This document shows positions 7,642-15,485 of a DNA stretch of 32,397 bases, in pieces. A model generated the notes under the pieces. It was not told the origin of the DNA and ran no database searches. It saw nothing but the letters and a program-made list of their open reading frames with translations. The stretch comes from Actinomycetes bacterium. Its GTDB lineage: Bacteria; Actinomycetota; Acidimicrobiia; Acidimicrobiales; JAJYXR01. How positions within the stretch are numbered: position 1 is the first letter of the stretch; every line of letters starts with the position of its first letter. The DNA is taken from NCBI GenBank assembly GCA_021801525.1, contig JAJYXW010000177.1, positions 1 to 32,397 of the forward strand, in the 5' to 3' direction. Position numbers and translations under genes: made by a program.

Positions 7642-8847
7642 ATGAGCGCAGAAGCCTGGATAATCGGCGCGTCGATGACCCGCTTCGGGAGGTACCCGGA
7701 CCACGACGTAATAGACCTGGCAGCAGATGCGGCCCTGGCTGCGCTTGGCGATGCCCAGGCGACCATCCACGACATGCAGGTGATGGCGGTGGGATGCCTG
7801 TCGGAGGCCCCGAACATGCTCGGCCAGCGCCTACAGAAGCAGATAGGCCAGACGGGCATCCCCGTGTACAACGTGGCGAACGCGTGCGCCACCGGGGCAA
7901 CCGCGGTGCGCACTTCGATCCTCGCCATCAAGGCGGGCGAGGCGGACATGGCCCTGGCGGTCGGCGTCGAGCAGATGGGGAAGATGGGCTTGCTCGGCAA
8001 CGCCGGCAGGTCGCGTCCGAAGCCCGCCGGCTTCACCCCCTCGGGCCGCTACGGCTCCGTCATGCCTGTCGAAGGGATAATAGGAACGCAGCTGATGCCC
8101 GGGGTGTTCGCTCAGGTGGGGATGGAGTACGCGTACGAGCACGGAGGCGTCGGGTTGGAGCAGTTCGCCAAGGTGGCGGAGAAGAACCACGCCCACTCGA
8201 CCCTGAACCCGCTCGCCCAGTACCAGAAGCGCTTCAGCCTCGAGGAGATAATGGCAGCCGAGATGGTCGCCTACCCGAACACGCTCCTCATGTGCTGCCC
8301 GACTGGCGACGGCGCGGCGGCGCTCGTGCTCTGCTCGGACGCGAAGCTCGCGACCCTCGACCCCGACGTGCGCCGGCGGGCGGTGAAGATCTCCGCTTCG
8401 GTGCTCACAAGTGACCCGTACGTGCCGAGCGATATGGCCGACTTCGACGTATCCACCCTCACCAAGCTCGCCGCTGCCACCGCCTACGAGAAGGCCGGGA
8501 TAGGCCCCTCCGACCTCGACCTGGTGGAGCTGCACGACTGCTTCGCGACTGCCGAGCTGGTCCACTACGAGAACCTGCAGCTCTGCGAACCGGGCGGGGC
8601 AGGCGACTTCATCGACCGGCGTGCCCCCTGGCGCGACGGCACCACGCCGGTGAACGTGTCGGGCGGGCTCATCTCCAAGGGCCATCCAATCGGAGCGACG
8701 GGCGTCGCCAACCTCTACGAGGTGGCCACCCACCTGCGCGGCGAGGCAGGTGACCGCCAGGTCGACGGCGCGAAGGTCGGCCTCACGCACGTGATCGGCC
8801 TCGGATCGGCGTGCGCCGTCCACGTCCTCGAGAAGGCGGCGTCCTGA
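7642..8847 (+). CDS. Thiolase-superfamily protein, SCP2-thiolase / lipid-transfer type
   Basis: 401 residues. The nucleophile region is NVANACATGA with Cys82; ELHDCFA carries His298 and Cys300 (the HDCF signature of SCP2-type thiolases); GGLISKGHPIGATG carries His348; GSAC near the end holds Cys391. With Cys82, Cys300 and His348 present the protein looks catalytically complete for thiolytic cleavage of a 3-ketoacyl-CoA, whereas the Ltp2-like retro-aldolases have lost these cysteines. Pairing with the DUF35 gene 144 bases upstream implies a complex. The frame is open upstream to 7549 through the tandem repeat, but the ATG at 7642 has GGAGGAG just before it and begins at the conserved N-terminus. 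It is followed directly by the CoA-transferase. Confidence 0.9.
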   Translation: MSAEAWIIGASMTRFGRYPDHDVIDLAADAALAALGDAQATIHDMQVMAVGCLSEAPNMLGQRLQKQIGQTGIPVYNVANACATGATAVRTSILAIKAGEADMALAVGVEQMGKMGLLGNAGRSRPKPAGFTPSGRYGSVMPVEGIIGTQLMPGVFAQVGMEYAYEHGGVGLEQFAKVAEKNHAHSTLNPLAQYQKRFSLEEIMAAEMVAYPNTLLMCCPTGDGAAALVLCSDAKLATLDPDVRRRAVKISASVLTSDPYVPSDMADFDVSTLTKLAAATAYEKAGIGPSDLDLVELHDCFATAELVHYENLQLCEPGGAGDFIDRRAPWRDGTTPVNVSGGLISKGHPIGATGVANLYEVATHLRGEAGDRQVDGAKVGLTHVIGLGSACAVHVLEKAAS

Positions 8848-11201
8848 GCACCGAGGCATTGCTCCAGGGATTGGAGGTGCTCGACCTCGCGGGCGAGCCG
8901 GCCGCGCTCGCGGGGCGGATACTCGCTGACCTCGGCGCCAGGGTCGTGAAGGCGGAGCCGCCCGGGGGCGACCCACTCCGGCGAGTGCCGCCGCTCGGCC
9001 CCGACGGAACGTCCCTTCGCTTCGTCGCGTGGAGCGCCGGCAAGGAGCTGCTCGAACTAGAGGGGCCCGGCGATCCCGTGCTCGATGCCCTGCTTGCCCG
9101 ATCCGACGTCGTGATCGACACGCCGAGGTGGCCGGGCAGCGTCGTGATCGACCCCGCCCGGGCGCCGCACGCCGTATGGGTGTCAGTCACGCCCTTCGGA
9201 CTGGAGGGCCCACGCTCCGAATGGAGCGCCACGGACCTCGGGATAATGGCCTCGACGGGGAACATGTACTGCACCGGCGACCCTGACCGCCCGCCACTGC
9301 GCTGCGCCGAACCGGTCTCCTACGCTCACAGCGGCCCCGAGGCCGCGATGGCGGCGCTCAGCGCGCTTGCCTCGGGCAGGCCCCAGCGGGTCGACCTCTC
9401 CATGCAGGAATCGGTGATGATCGCCTCGATGGGTTGGCCCGGCCGCTACGCCAGGACCGCCAACCGGGGGCGGCGCCTAGGCGCCAATATCGGCGCGACA
9501 AGGGAGATATGGCCGTGCAAGGACGGCTTCGTGTCCTTCGGCCTGCGCGGTGGCAAGGCCCGCGTCGCCAACCTCGAGACCATCACCCGCCTCGTCGAAG
9601 AGGCGGGTCTCGCCACTCCGGCGCTGAGCGAGCGGGACTGGGCGAGCTTCGACCACACCTCGACGAGCCCCGAGGAGCTCGACGCGATCTCGCGCCCGGT
9701 GGCGGCGTTCTTCGCCACGCGAACGATGGCAGAGCTCTACGAGGCCGCATGCGCCACCAACTTGATGCTTGCCCCGATCAACTCGCCCGCCGAGCTGCTC
9801 GCCTCCAAGCAGCTAGCCGAGCGCGGCTTCTTCCGCCCGGCCGAGGGAGTGGAGAGGTTCCCCGCTTCGTTCCTCCAGGTGAAGCACCCAGACGGGCAAA
9901 TCGAACGCCCGGGGCCGGCCGGGAACGCCACCACCGAGCGCAGCGCCCGGAGCGGTCGTTACCAGCAGGAGCACTCTTCACCTGTCGCCGGGCACGGCAG
10001 CGGGGCATGGGAGGGCACCAGGCTCGTCGAGCTCGGCAGCGGAGCCGCCGGGCCCATCGCGCTGCGCTACTTCGCCGAGAACGGTGCGACGGTCGTCCGC
10101 ATAGAGTCCCGTGCACGCCCCGACTTCCTCCGCACCTACGGGCTGCGCCCCGGAAGCCCCTGCGGCCTCGACGGCTCCGACATGTTCGACTCGCTGAACG
10201 TGGGAAAGCTCGGCATCACGCTGAACCTCAAGTCGGCCGAAGGAAAGGAGATCGCCAGGCGGCTCGTCGCGTGGTCGGACGGCGTCGCGGAGAACTTCGC
10301 ACCCCGTGCACTGAGAGGGTTGGGCCTCGACTACGACTCCCTCCTCGAAGTGAAGCCGGACCTGGTGATGGTGAGCTCGTGCCTCCAGGGTCAGACCGGG
10401 CCACACCGTGACTACCCGGGCTTCGGAGGCCAGGGCTCTGCTCTCGCCGGCTACAACTACCTGACCGGATGGCCCGATCGCGAGCCCGTGGGCCCGTACG
10501 GCACCATCACCGACTCACTGGCCCCGCGCTTCGTCGCGACCGCGCTCGCGGCGGGCCTTCTCTACCGGAGGCGCACGGGGCTGGGACTGCACCTAGACGT
10601 GAGCCAGGTCGAGGCAGCCACTTACACGCTTGCGCCATGGGTGCTCGACTTCGAGGTGAACGGCCGGGCTGGCGGCAGGTGCGGCAACCGCTCGGAAAGG
10701 TTCGCCCCCCACGGCGCCTTCCCGTGCCAAGGAGACGACAGGTTCGTTGCGATAGCGTGCCACGACGACGAGGCCTGGGACCGGCTGGCAGGTCTCCTCG
10801 GCCCCGGTGCGCGCAACGCGTCTCTTCGCACCCTCGAAGGCCGGCTCTTGGAGGTCGAACGGGTCGAAGCGCTCGTCGGCGAGTGGACCATCACGCGCGA
10901 CGCAGCCGAGGTCGCAGCCGAGCTCCAGGCGCTTGGCATCGAGGCCGTCCCGGTGGCCGACTTCGCCGACGCATCGTTGGACCCCCAGCTAGCAGCCAGA
11001 GGCCACTTCGTGACCCTGGACCACCCCTGCATGGGGGCGTGCGGCTACGAGAGGAACGGGTTTCGCCTGTCGGACGCGAAGGCGGGCTACGACCGCCCGA
11101 GCCCGCTCCTCGGCGAGCACGAGGAGCTGGTTCTAGGTGAGATCCTCGGCATCGGGGAGGCTGAGCGCAAACGCCTCGCCGAAGCCGGCGTGCTCGCCTG
11201 A
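8811..11201 (+). CDS. Double-domain CaiB/BaiF (type III) CoA-transferase
   Basis: About 796 residues, twice the normal 400, made of two type III CoA-transferase domains in tandem (about 15-390 and 400-796). Each begins with the Rossmann-like segment (VLDLAGEPAALAGRILADLGARVVK; LVELGSGAAGPIALRYFAENGATVV, each quoted in part). In the type III family an aspartate (Asp169 in CaiB) forms the acyl anhydride. At the matching place the first half has His173 (SYAHSG) and the second half Asp568 (TITDSL), so only the second half appears catalytic. The two halves probably mimic the interlocked homodimer. It likely moves CoA between a donor acyl-CoA and a pathway acid. The start is uncertain: GTG 8811 overlaps the thiolase by 37 bases; TTG 8859 fits family alignment better. 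Its 3' end overlaps the convergent DUF2889-like gene by 69 bases. Confidence 0.85.
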   Translation: MRRPRPREGGVLSTEALLQGLEVLDLAGEPAALAGRILADLGARVVKAEPPGGDPLRRVPPLGPDGTSLRFVAWSAGKELLELEGPGDPVLDALLARSDVVIDTPRWPGSVVIDPARAPHAVWVSVTPFGLEGPRSEWSATDLGIMASTGNMYCTGDPDRPPLRCAEPVSYAHSGPEAAMAALSALASGRPQRVDLSMQESVMIASMGWPGRYARTANRGRRLGANIGATREIWPCKDGFVSFGLRGGKARVANLETITRLVEEAGLATPALSERDWASFDHTSTSPEELDAISRPVAAFFATRTMAELYEAACATNLMLAPINSPAELLASKQLAERGFFRPAEGVERFPASFLQVKHPDGQIERPGPAGNATTERSARSGRYQQEHSSPVAGHGSGAWEGTRLVELGSGAAGPIALRYFAENGATVVRIESRARPDFLRTYGLRPGSPCGLDGSDMFDSLNVGKLGITLNLKSAEGKEIARRLVAWSDGVAENFAPRALRGLGLDYDSLLEVKPDLVMVSSCLQGQTGPHRDYPGFGGQGSALAGYNYLTGWPDREPVGPYGTITDSLAPRFVATALAAGLLYRRRTGLGLHLDVSQVEAATYTLAPWVLDFEVNGRAGGRCGNRSERFAPHGAFPCQGDDRFVAIACHDDEAWDRLAGLLGPGARNASLRTLEGRLLEVERVEALVGEWTITRDAAEVAAELQALGIEAVPVADFADASLDPQLAARGHFVTLDHPCMGACGYERNGFRLSDAKAGYDRPSPLLGEHEELVLGEILGIGEAERKRLAEAGVLA

Positions 11202-12290
11202 GCGGCAAAGGGCGCGGGCCAGCTCGGAGATCGAGCCGAGCGAGCGAAGCAGGTCGTTCAGGTGCGTGCAGCATTCGACGCCACTAGAGCGCTCCAATGC
11301 CGCCGCGGGCAGGTCGGCGACCGCCACCCCGACCAGGCGCCCCACGAAGCCCGCTGCCGCGGGGCACTCCGGGAAGGGGAGGACTCTGGGCGCGGCTACG
11401 ATCCTTCGGACCACGAGAGCGTCGTGGTCGTGGTCGCGACCCGCGATCCTCTCGGCGTGCGGCGGTCCCACTTCGAGCTCCACCACGTACTCGTGCAATA
11501 CCGACTCCCCGCCCCCGGGCTCTCCGATGGTGTCCCGGAACATGGCCCAGACCGAGAACGACCCGTCCTCCCCCTGGCTCACGTCGACGAGGCGCCGGCG
11601 GCGCATGACGTCGGGAGCGAGAGGGCCGATCGCATGCCAACCGACCGGGTCACCGGCTGAGAGGTCGGTTGCCGGCGGGCAGTCCTGCACCGGTACTCCC
11701 AGCCCGGCCAGCACGGTCTCGAGCGCGTAGCCGCCCGGTCGCCAACCCGAGCACGTCCCCGAGAGCTTCTCTATCCTCTCGGGTGGGATGGTGACCGCCG
11801 GCTCGTGGCCGACCCGTTGCGCGAGTCGGATGAGCGAGTAGCCGGCGATCAGCGCCCCGGCTGGCAGGTCATCGAGGAGCTGGCGGGCGAGGGAGCGGTC
11901 GCCCTCCGGTGCCACTTCCTCGATGCGGCCTCGAAACCCGGCGGCGGCGCGGGTCCCGAGCAGCTTATCCGCCCAGGGCACCGGGGGATCCAGGCAGAGA
12001 TCGCCAAGTGCACGCTCGGGATCGAAGCCCGCAGACAGAGCCGTCTCTCCGAGCGCGGTCACGCCAGGCAGCAACCGCTCGCCCTCCAGAGCGCCACTCG
12101 ATCCGCCGGGGCCGGCTGTATCGGGCGTGACGGCATCGCGGGCCCAACCTTGCATCCAGAGCGCCCCGGGGCCGGCTGCCTCCCACGGGCCCACGTCGAG
12201 GTGCGTAGTCCGGCGTACGCTCCCGGGCTGGCGAGCGACGACCGAGCTGATCGGATCGCGAAGGCCGCGGGCACGCTCTGCGCGCATCAT
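11133..12290 (-). CDS. DUF2889-like protein
   Basis: 385 residues, function unknown. It shows the features I associate with DUF2889: an early RRTTHLDV segment, a short beta motif ALWMQGWARD, FPECPAAAGFVGRLVG, and CCTHLNDLLRSLG near residue 345. It is longer than usual because of an insertion rich in acidic and glycine residues (about 55-130). No signal peptide or membrane segment is visible. The ATG overlaps the aldehyde dehydrogenase stop by 4 bases, so the two are translationally coupled in an operon with an acyl-CoA ligase, which points to a role in the same acyl-CoA pathway. Its last 69 bases lie antisense to the end of the CoA-transferase gene. Gene reality is well supported; the family name is moderately sure. 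Confidence 0.72.
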   Translation of the reverse strand: MMRAERARGLRDPISSVVARQPGSVRRTTHLDVGPWEAAGPGALWMQGWARDAVTPDTAGPGGSSGALEGERLLPGVTALGETALSAGFDPERALGDLCLDPPVPWADKLLGTRAAAGFRGRIEEVAPEGDRSLARQLLDDLPAGALIAGYSLIRLAQRVGHEPAVTIPPERIEKLSGTCSGWRPGGYALETVLAGLGVPVQDCPPATDLSAGDPVGWHAIGPLAPDVMRRRRLVDVSQGEDGSFSVWAMFRDTIGEPGGGESVLHEYVVELEVGPPHAERIAGRDHDHDALVVRRIVAAPRVLPFPECPAAAGFVGRLVGVAVADLPAAALERSSGVECCTHLNDLLRSLGSISELARALCRSGEHAGFGEAFALSLPDAEDLT

Positions 12291-13777
12291 CCGGCTGGAA
12301 AGGCCATGGCCTTCACCTCTAGGTACTCTTCGAACCCCTCCACGCCGTTCTCACGGCCCACGCCGCTCTGCCGGTACCCGCCAAAGGGCACGTCGGGAGC
12401 AAACCACATCCCGCCGTTCACCGATACGGTGCCGGTGCGGATCCTGCGAGCCACAGCAAGAGCACGTTCCTCCGAAGCACTCGTCACTGCTCCGGAGAGG
12501 CCATATGCCGAGTCGTTGGCGATCCGCACGGCATCCTCGTCGTCCTCGAAAGGGATCACCACGAGCACAGGCCCGAATATCTCCTCCTGGGCGATGGTCG
12601 CCTTCGGGTCGACGTCGGCGAAGAGGGTGGGCTCCAGGTAGAAGCCGCGATCTAGCCCACTCGGGACCCCACCACCCGTCACGAGCCTCGCACCCTCGGA
12701 ACGGCCCTTCTCGATGTAGCCGAGCACCCGCTCCTTCTGGCGCGCGCTCACCTGCGGGCCCTGGAGCACCGAGGGGTCCCACGGGTCGCCTACCGCGACG
12801 TTTCCCATCCCCGCGGCAGCCAGCTCGACGCCTTCTTCGTAACGCGACCTGGGGAGTAGCAGGCGCGTGGTGATGGCGCAGCCCTGCCCGGCGTGGGTGC
12901 AGACGCCGATTGCGCTCATAGGGATGGCAGAAGCCATGTCCGCGTCGTCGAGGACGACGTTGGCCGACTTGCCGCCCAACTCTAGGAACACCTTCTTCAC
13001 CGTGGCCGAGGCGTTGGCCATGATGCGGCGCCCGGTGGCAGTCGAACCTGTGAAAGTGACCATGTCCACCCTCGGGTCGCCGGTGAGCACCTCCCCGACG
13101 AGGTGGTCCGACGAGGTGACCACGTTCAAGACGCCGGGCGGCAGGTCGGTCTCCTCGAGCGCGATCCTCCCGAGCAGCGTCGCGGACCAGGGCGTGTCAG
13201 GGGCGGGCTTCAGCACGACGGTGTTCCCAGCGGCGAGAGCAGGTCCGACCTTGGCAACGTTCAGGTAGAGGGGATAGTTCCAAGGCGTGATCGCCCCGAC
13301 CACGCCGACCGCCTCGCGCGCTACCAGGCGCCGGTGGCGCTGCCCGAACACCTCGCGCTCAGGAAGCCAGCGCTCGTAGGAGTACGAGCCTGCCATGTCG
13401 GCCCAGTAGGTGAGATCCGCTATCGGCTCCTCCACCTGCACCGCGTAGGTCATTGCGAGCGGGCTTCCGGCCTCCCCCACCACGACGGCGCGCAGCTCCT
13501 CCTTGTGGGCTTCCATGGCCTGCTGGAGCTGCTCCAGACAGCGCCGCCTGAAGGCGTGATCGGTGGACCACGAGGTCTCGTCGAAGGCACGCCGCGCCGC
13601 TGCTATCGCGCGGTCCATGTCTTCACCGGACGCGTCGGCCGTGCTGCCGAGCACCTCCTCCGTGGCCGGATCGACGTTCGGGAAGGTCTTGCCCGAGAGC
13701 GCTCCGTGCAGCTCGCCCCCGATCAGCATGCGCTCCTCGCCCCTCACCTCCGGGTGGCCTGCAACCGTGTCGCTCAT
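12287..13777 (-). CDS. NAD(P)-dependent aldehyde dehydrogenase
   Basis: 496 residues, standard length. PWNYP with Asn167, Lys190 in VVLKPAPDTP, TFTGSTATG at 241-249, general base Glu266 in LELGGKS and the nucleophile Cys300 in HAGQGCA are all in place, so the enzyme should be active. EEIFGPVL and PFGGYRQSGVGRENG close the protein. It would oxidise an aldehyde to an acid, and the ligase upstream in the same operon could then attach CoA. Both junctions are ATGA overlaps (ligase stop/ALDH start at 13774-13777; ALDH stop/DUF2889 start at 12287-12290). It belongs to the generic ALDH group, so the substrate cannot be read. Confidence 0.95.
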   Translation of the reverse strand: MSDTVAGHPEVRGEERMLIGGELHGALSGKTFPNVDPATEEVLGSTADASGEDMDRAIAAARRAFDETSWSTDHAFRRRCLEQLQQAMEAHKEELRAVVVGEAGSPLAMTYAVQVEEPIADLTYWADMAGSYSYERWLPEREVFGQRHRRLVAREAVGVVGAITPWNYPLYLNVAKVGPALAAGNTVVLKPAPDTPWSATLLGRIALEETDLPPGVLNVVTSSDHLVGEVLTGDPRVDMVTFTGSTATGRRIMANASATVKKVFLELGGKSANVVLDDADMASAIPMSAIGVCTHAGQGCAITTRLLLPRSRYEEGVELAAAGMGNVAVGDPWDPSVLQGPQVSARQKERVLGYIEKGRSEGARLVTGGGVPSGLDRGFYLEPTLFADVDPKATIAQEEIFGPVLVVIPFEDDEDAVRIANDSAYGLSGAVTSASEERALAVARRIRTGTVSVNGGMWFAPDVPFGGYRQSGVGRENGVEGFEEYLEVKAMAFPAG

Positions 13778-15372
13778 GTGGCTTGCCTCCTCGCTCCGCT
13801 GCGCTCCTCGCGCAGGCGGTTCTTCAGCACCTTTCCGTTCGGCTCGCGCTCGAGCGATCCGACGACCTCTACGCTCCGGGGAAGCTTGTAGCGAGCCAGC
13901 CGCGTGGACACCCTTGCAACGAGCTCGTCGGTGCCGATGCTCGTGCCGGGGCGAAGCTCCACCAACGCATGCACCCTCTGGCCCATCTCGTCGTCGGGCA
14001 GGCCTATCACCGCCACGTCGACTACGTCTGCCTCCTCCATGAAGGCCTGCTCGACCTCGGCAGGGTAGATGTTCACGCCCCCACTGATAATGAGGTCGTT
14101 CCGGCGGTCGGCCAGGAACAGGTAGCCGTCTTCATCGAGCCAGCCGAGGTCGCCGACGGTGAAGAACCCGTCGCGCCAAGCCGCCCGGGTCTTCTCCGGC
14201 GCGTTGTGGTAGTCGAAGCGCGCCGCGGGGGTAGTGGAGATGTAGACGGCCCCGATCTCGCCACGAGGCATCTCCTTGCCGTCGTCGTCGAGGATCCTGA
14301 TCTCGAGGCCGGGGAAAGGCCTGCCCACACTGCCGGGCTTTTCGAGCCACTCCTCTGGTGAGATGACAGATGCCATGCCCTCGCTCGCGCCGTAATACTC
14401 CCAGATCGTCCCGGGAGGGAACACCTCGAGGACCCGGCGCTTGAGCGCTACCGGGCAGGGGGCGGCGGCATGGAGGATCTTCCGGATGCTGGATCGGTCG
14501 AAAGAGCGCCAGTCGGCCTGGACGATCCTCACGAAGTTGGCCGGGACCATGTGCGAGGTGGTCACACGTTCGGCTTCGATCAGCCGCAGGCACTCGGTCG
14601 CGTCGAAGCGCTCCATGACCACGACCCTTCCGCCCTCGACCAGCGTCATGTGTGCGTAGGCCCCCGGCGCCGTGTGGTACGCGGGCCCGCACAGGAGGTG
14701 GACGTCACTAGGTCCGAAGCCCCAGAAGCGGGCAAAGGGCTGCGGCGGAGCCTCGCGGGCGGGAGCCGGGGCGGGGCGCACTATGCCCTTCGGCCTGCCG
14801 GTCGTGCCCGAGGTGTAACCCATCGCCGTGACGGGCGCCCCGAGGAACTCCTCAGCCGGTGGAGCGCTGGACGGCGTGGCTATAGGCGGGTCCGCCGGAT
14901 CTGCGCTCTCCACTCCCGCCAGAGCGGCTGCTTCGTTTGCGGCCGGCGAACCATCGTGGACGAAGAAGGCAGCACCCGAGTCCCCGAGGATGTAGGCGAT
15001 CTCGGGAGCGGTGAGCCTCCACGACACCGGCACGACCAGCGCCCCGAGACGCGCCACGCCGTGGTGGACGGAGAAGAGCTCGGGCACGTTGCCTAACATC
15101 ACCGCCACCCGGTCGCCTGGAGCAACCCCGGCCGCCGCGAGTCCCTGCGCCACTCCGTTGGCGGCTTGGTCCAGCCGCCGGAAGGTCCAGCTGCCCCCGG
15201 GAAGCACCAGCGCCACGCGCTCGGGGTCGCCAGCTGCGATCGCCGCGACACCTCGCAGCTCTGATGGCTCCCTGCCTGGCCCGGCGTTCGCCGGACCGGC
15301 CGGTGAGGGCCGCGAACCCCTTTGCCGAGCGCTCCCAGGGTCTCCGTCAAGCTCGCCCACGGAGGCGAGCAT
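13774..15372 (-). CDS. AMP-forming acyl-CoA ligase
   Basis: 532 residues. It is complete: P-loop YTSGTTGRPKG at 186-196, YYGASEG (A5), VGDLGWLDEDGYLFLADR (A7), ISGGVNIYPAEVE (A8) and the end motif PNGKVLKNRLR with the catalytic Lys514. This contrasts with the truncated ligase at the left edge, which lacks that lysine. The N-terminal 35 residues are proline- and glycine-rich and unlike the family; a later start is possible, but the frame is set by the ATG at 15372, 24 bases from operator 3. There is no clear ribosome site, so leaderless or short-leader translation is possible. It is first in an operon with ALDH and the DUF2889-like gene. It probably activates the acid made by the ALDH. Confidence 0.92.
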   Translation of the reverse strand: MLASVGELDGDPGSARQRGSRPSPAGPANAGPGREPSELRGVAAIAAGDPERVALVLPGGSWTFRRLDQAANGVAQGLAAAGVAPGDRVAVMLGNVPELFSVHHGVARLGALVVPVSWRLTAPEIAYILGDSGAAFFVHDGSPAANEAAALAGVESADPADPPIATPSSAPPAEEFLGAPVTAMGYTSGTTGRPKGIVRPAPAPAREAPPQPFARFWGFGPSDVHLLCGPAYHTAPGAYAHMTLVEGGRVVVMERFDATECLRLIEAERVTTSHMVPANFVRIVQADWRSFDRSSIRKILHAAAPCPVALKRRVLEVFPPGTIWEYYGASEGMASVISPEEWLEKPGSVGRPFPGLEIRILDDDGKEMPRGEIGAVYISTTPAARFDYHNAPEKTRAAWRDGFFTVGDLGWLDEDGYLFLADRRNDLIISGGVNIYPAEVEQAFMEEADVVDVAVIGLPDDEMGQRVHALVELRPGTSIGTDELVARVSTRLARYKLPRSVEVVGSLEREPNGKVLKNRLREERSGARRQAT

Positions 15373-15395
15373 AGGGCAACTTCGCGGGATGTGCC

Positions 15396-15419
15396 TGACG
15401 GCAACGTCAGAGTTATGAT
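15396..15419. promoter_or_regulatory. TGAC-N6-GTCA operator 3 with plus-strand TATGAT promoter
   Basis: TGACGGCAACGTCA at 15396-15409, flanked by C and G to make a 16-base palindrome CTGAC-N6-GTCAG, sits between the divergent ligase and second amidohydrolase genes. A good -10 box, TATGAT, follows at 15414-15419 on the plus strand, so the operator lies in the -10/-35 spacer of the amidohydrolase promoter. The ligase ATG is 24 bases away on the other side, so the same site can also control the minus-strand operon. Confidence 0.72.
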
Positions 15420-15485
15420 GGGGATCTGGTCAGCTACCCGGCCCTCGAGCGTGAGGTGGCCGGCGACCGGGGAGGAGGGATGGCC

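Noticed and set aside
8811-8858. CTG 8844 as the CoA-transferase start (it overlaps the thiolase stop as CTGA)
   Set aside because: CTG starts are very rare; the real start is more likely GTG 8811 or TTG 8859, which reading alone cannot separate.
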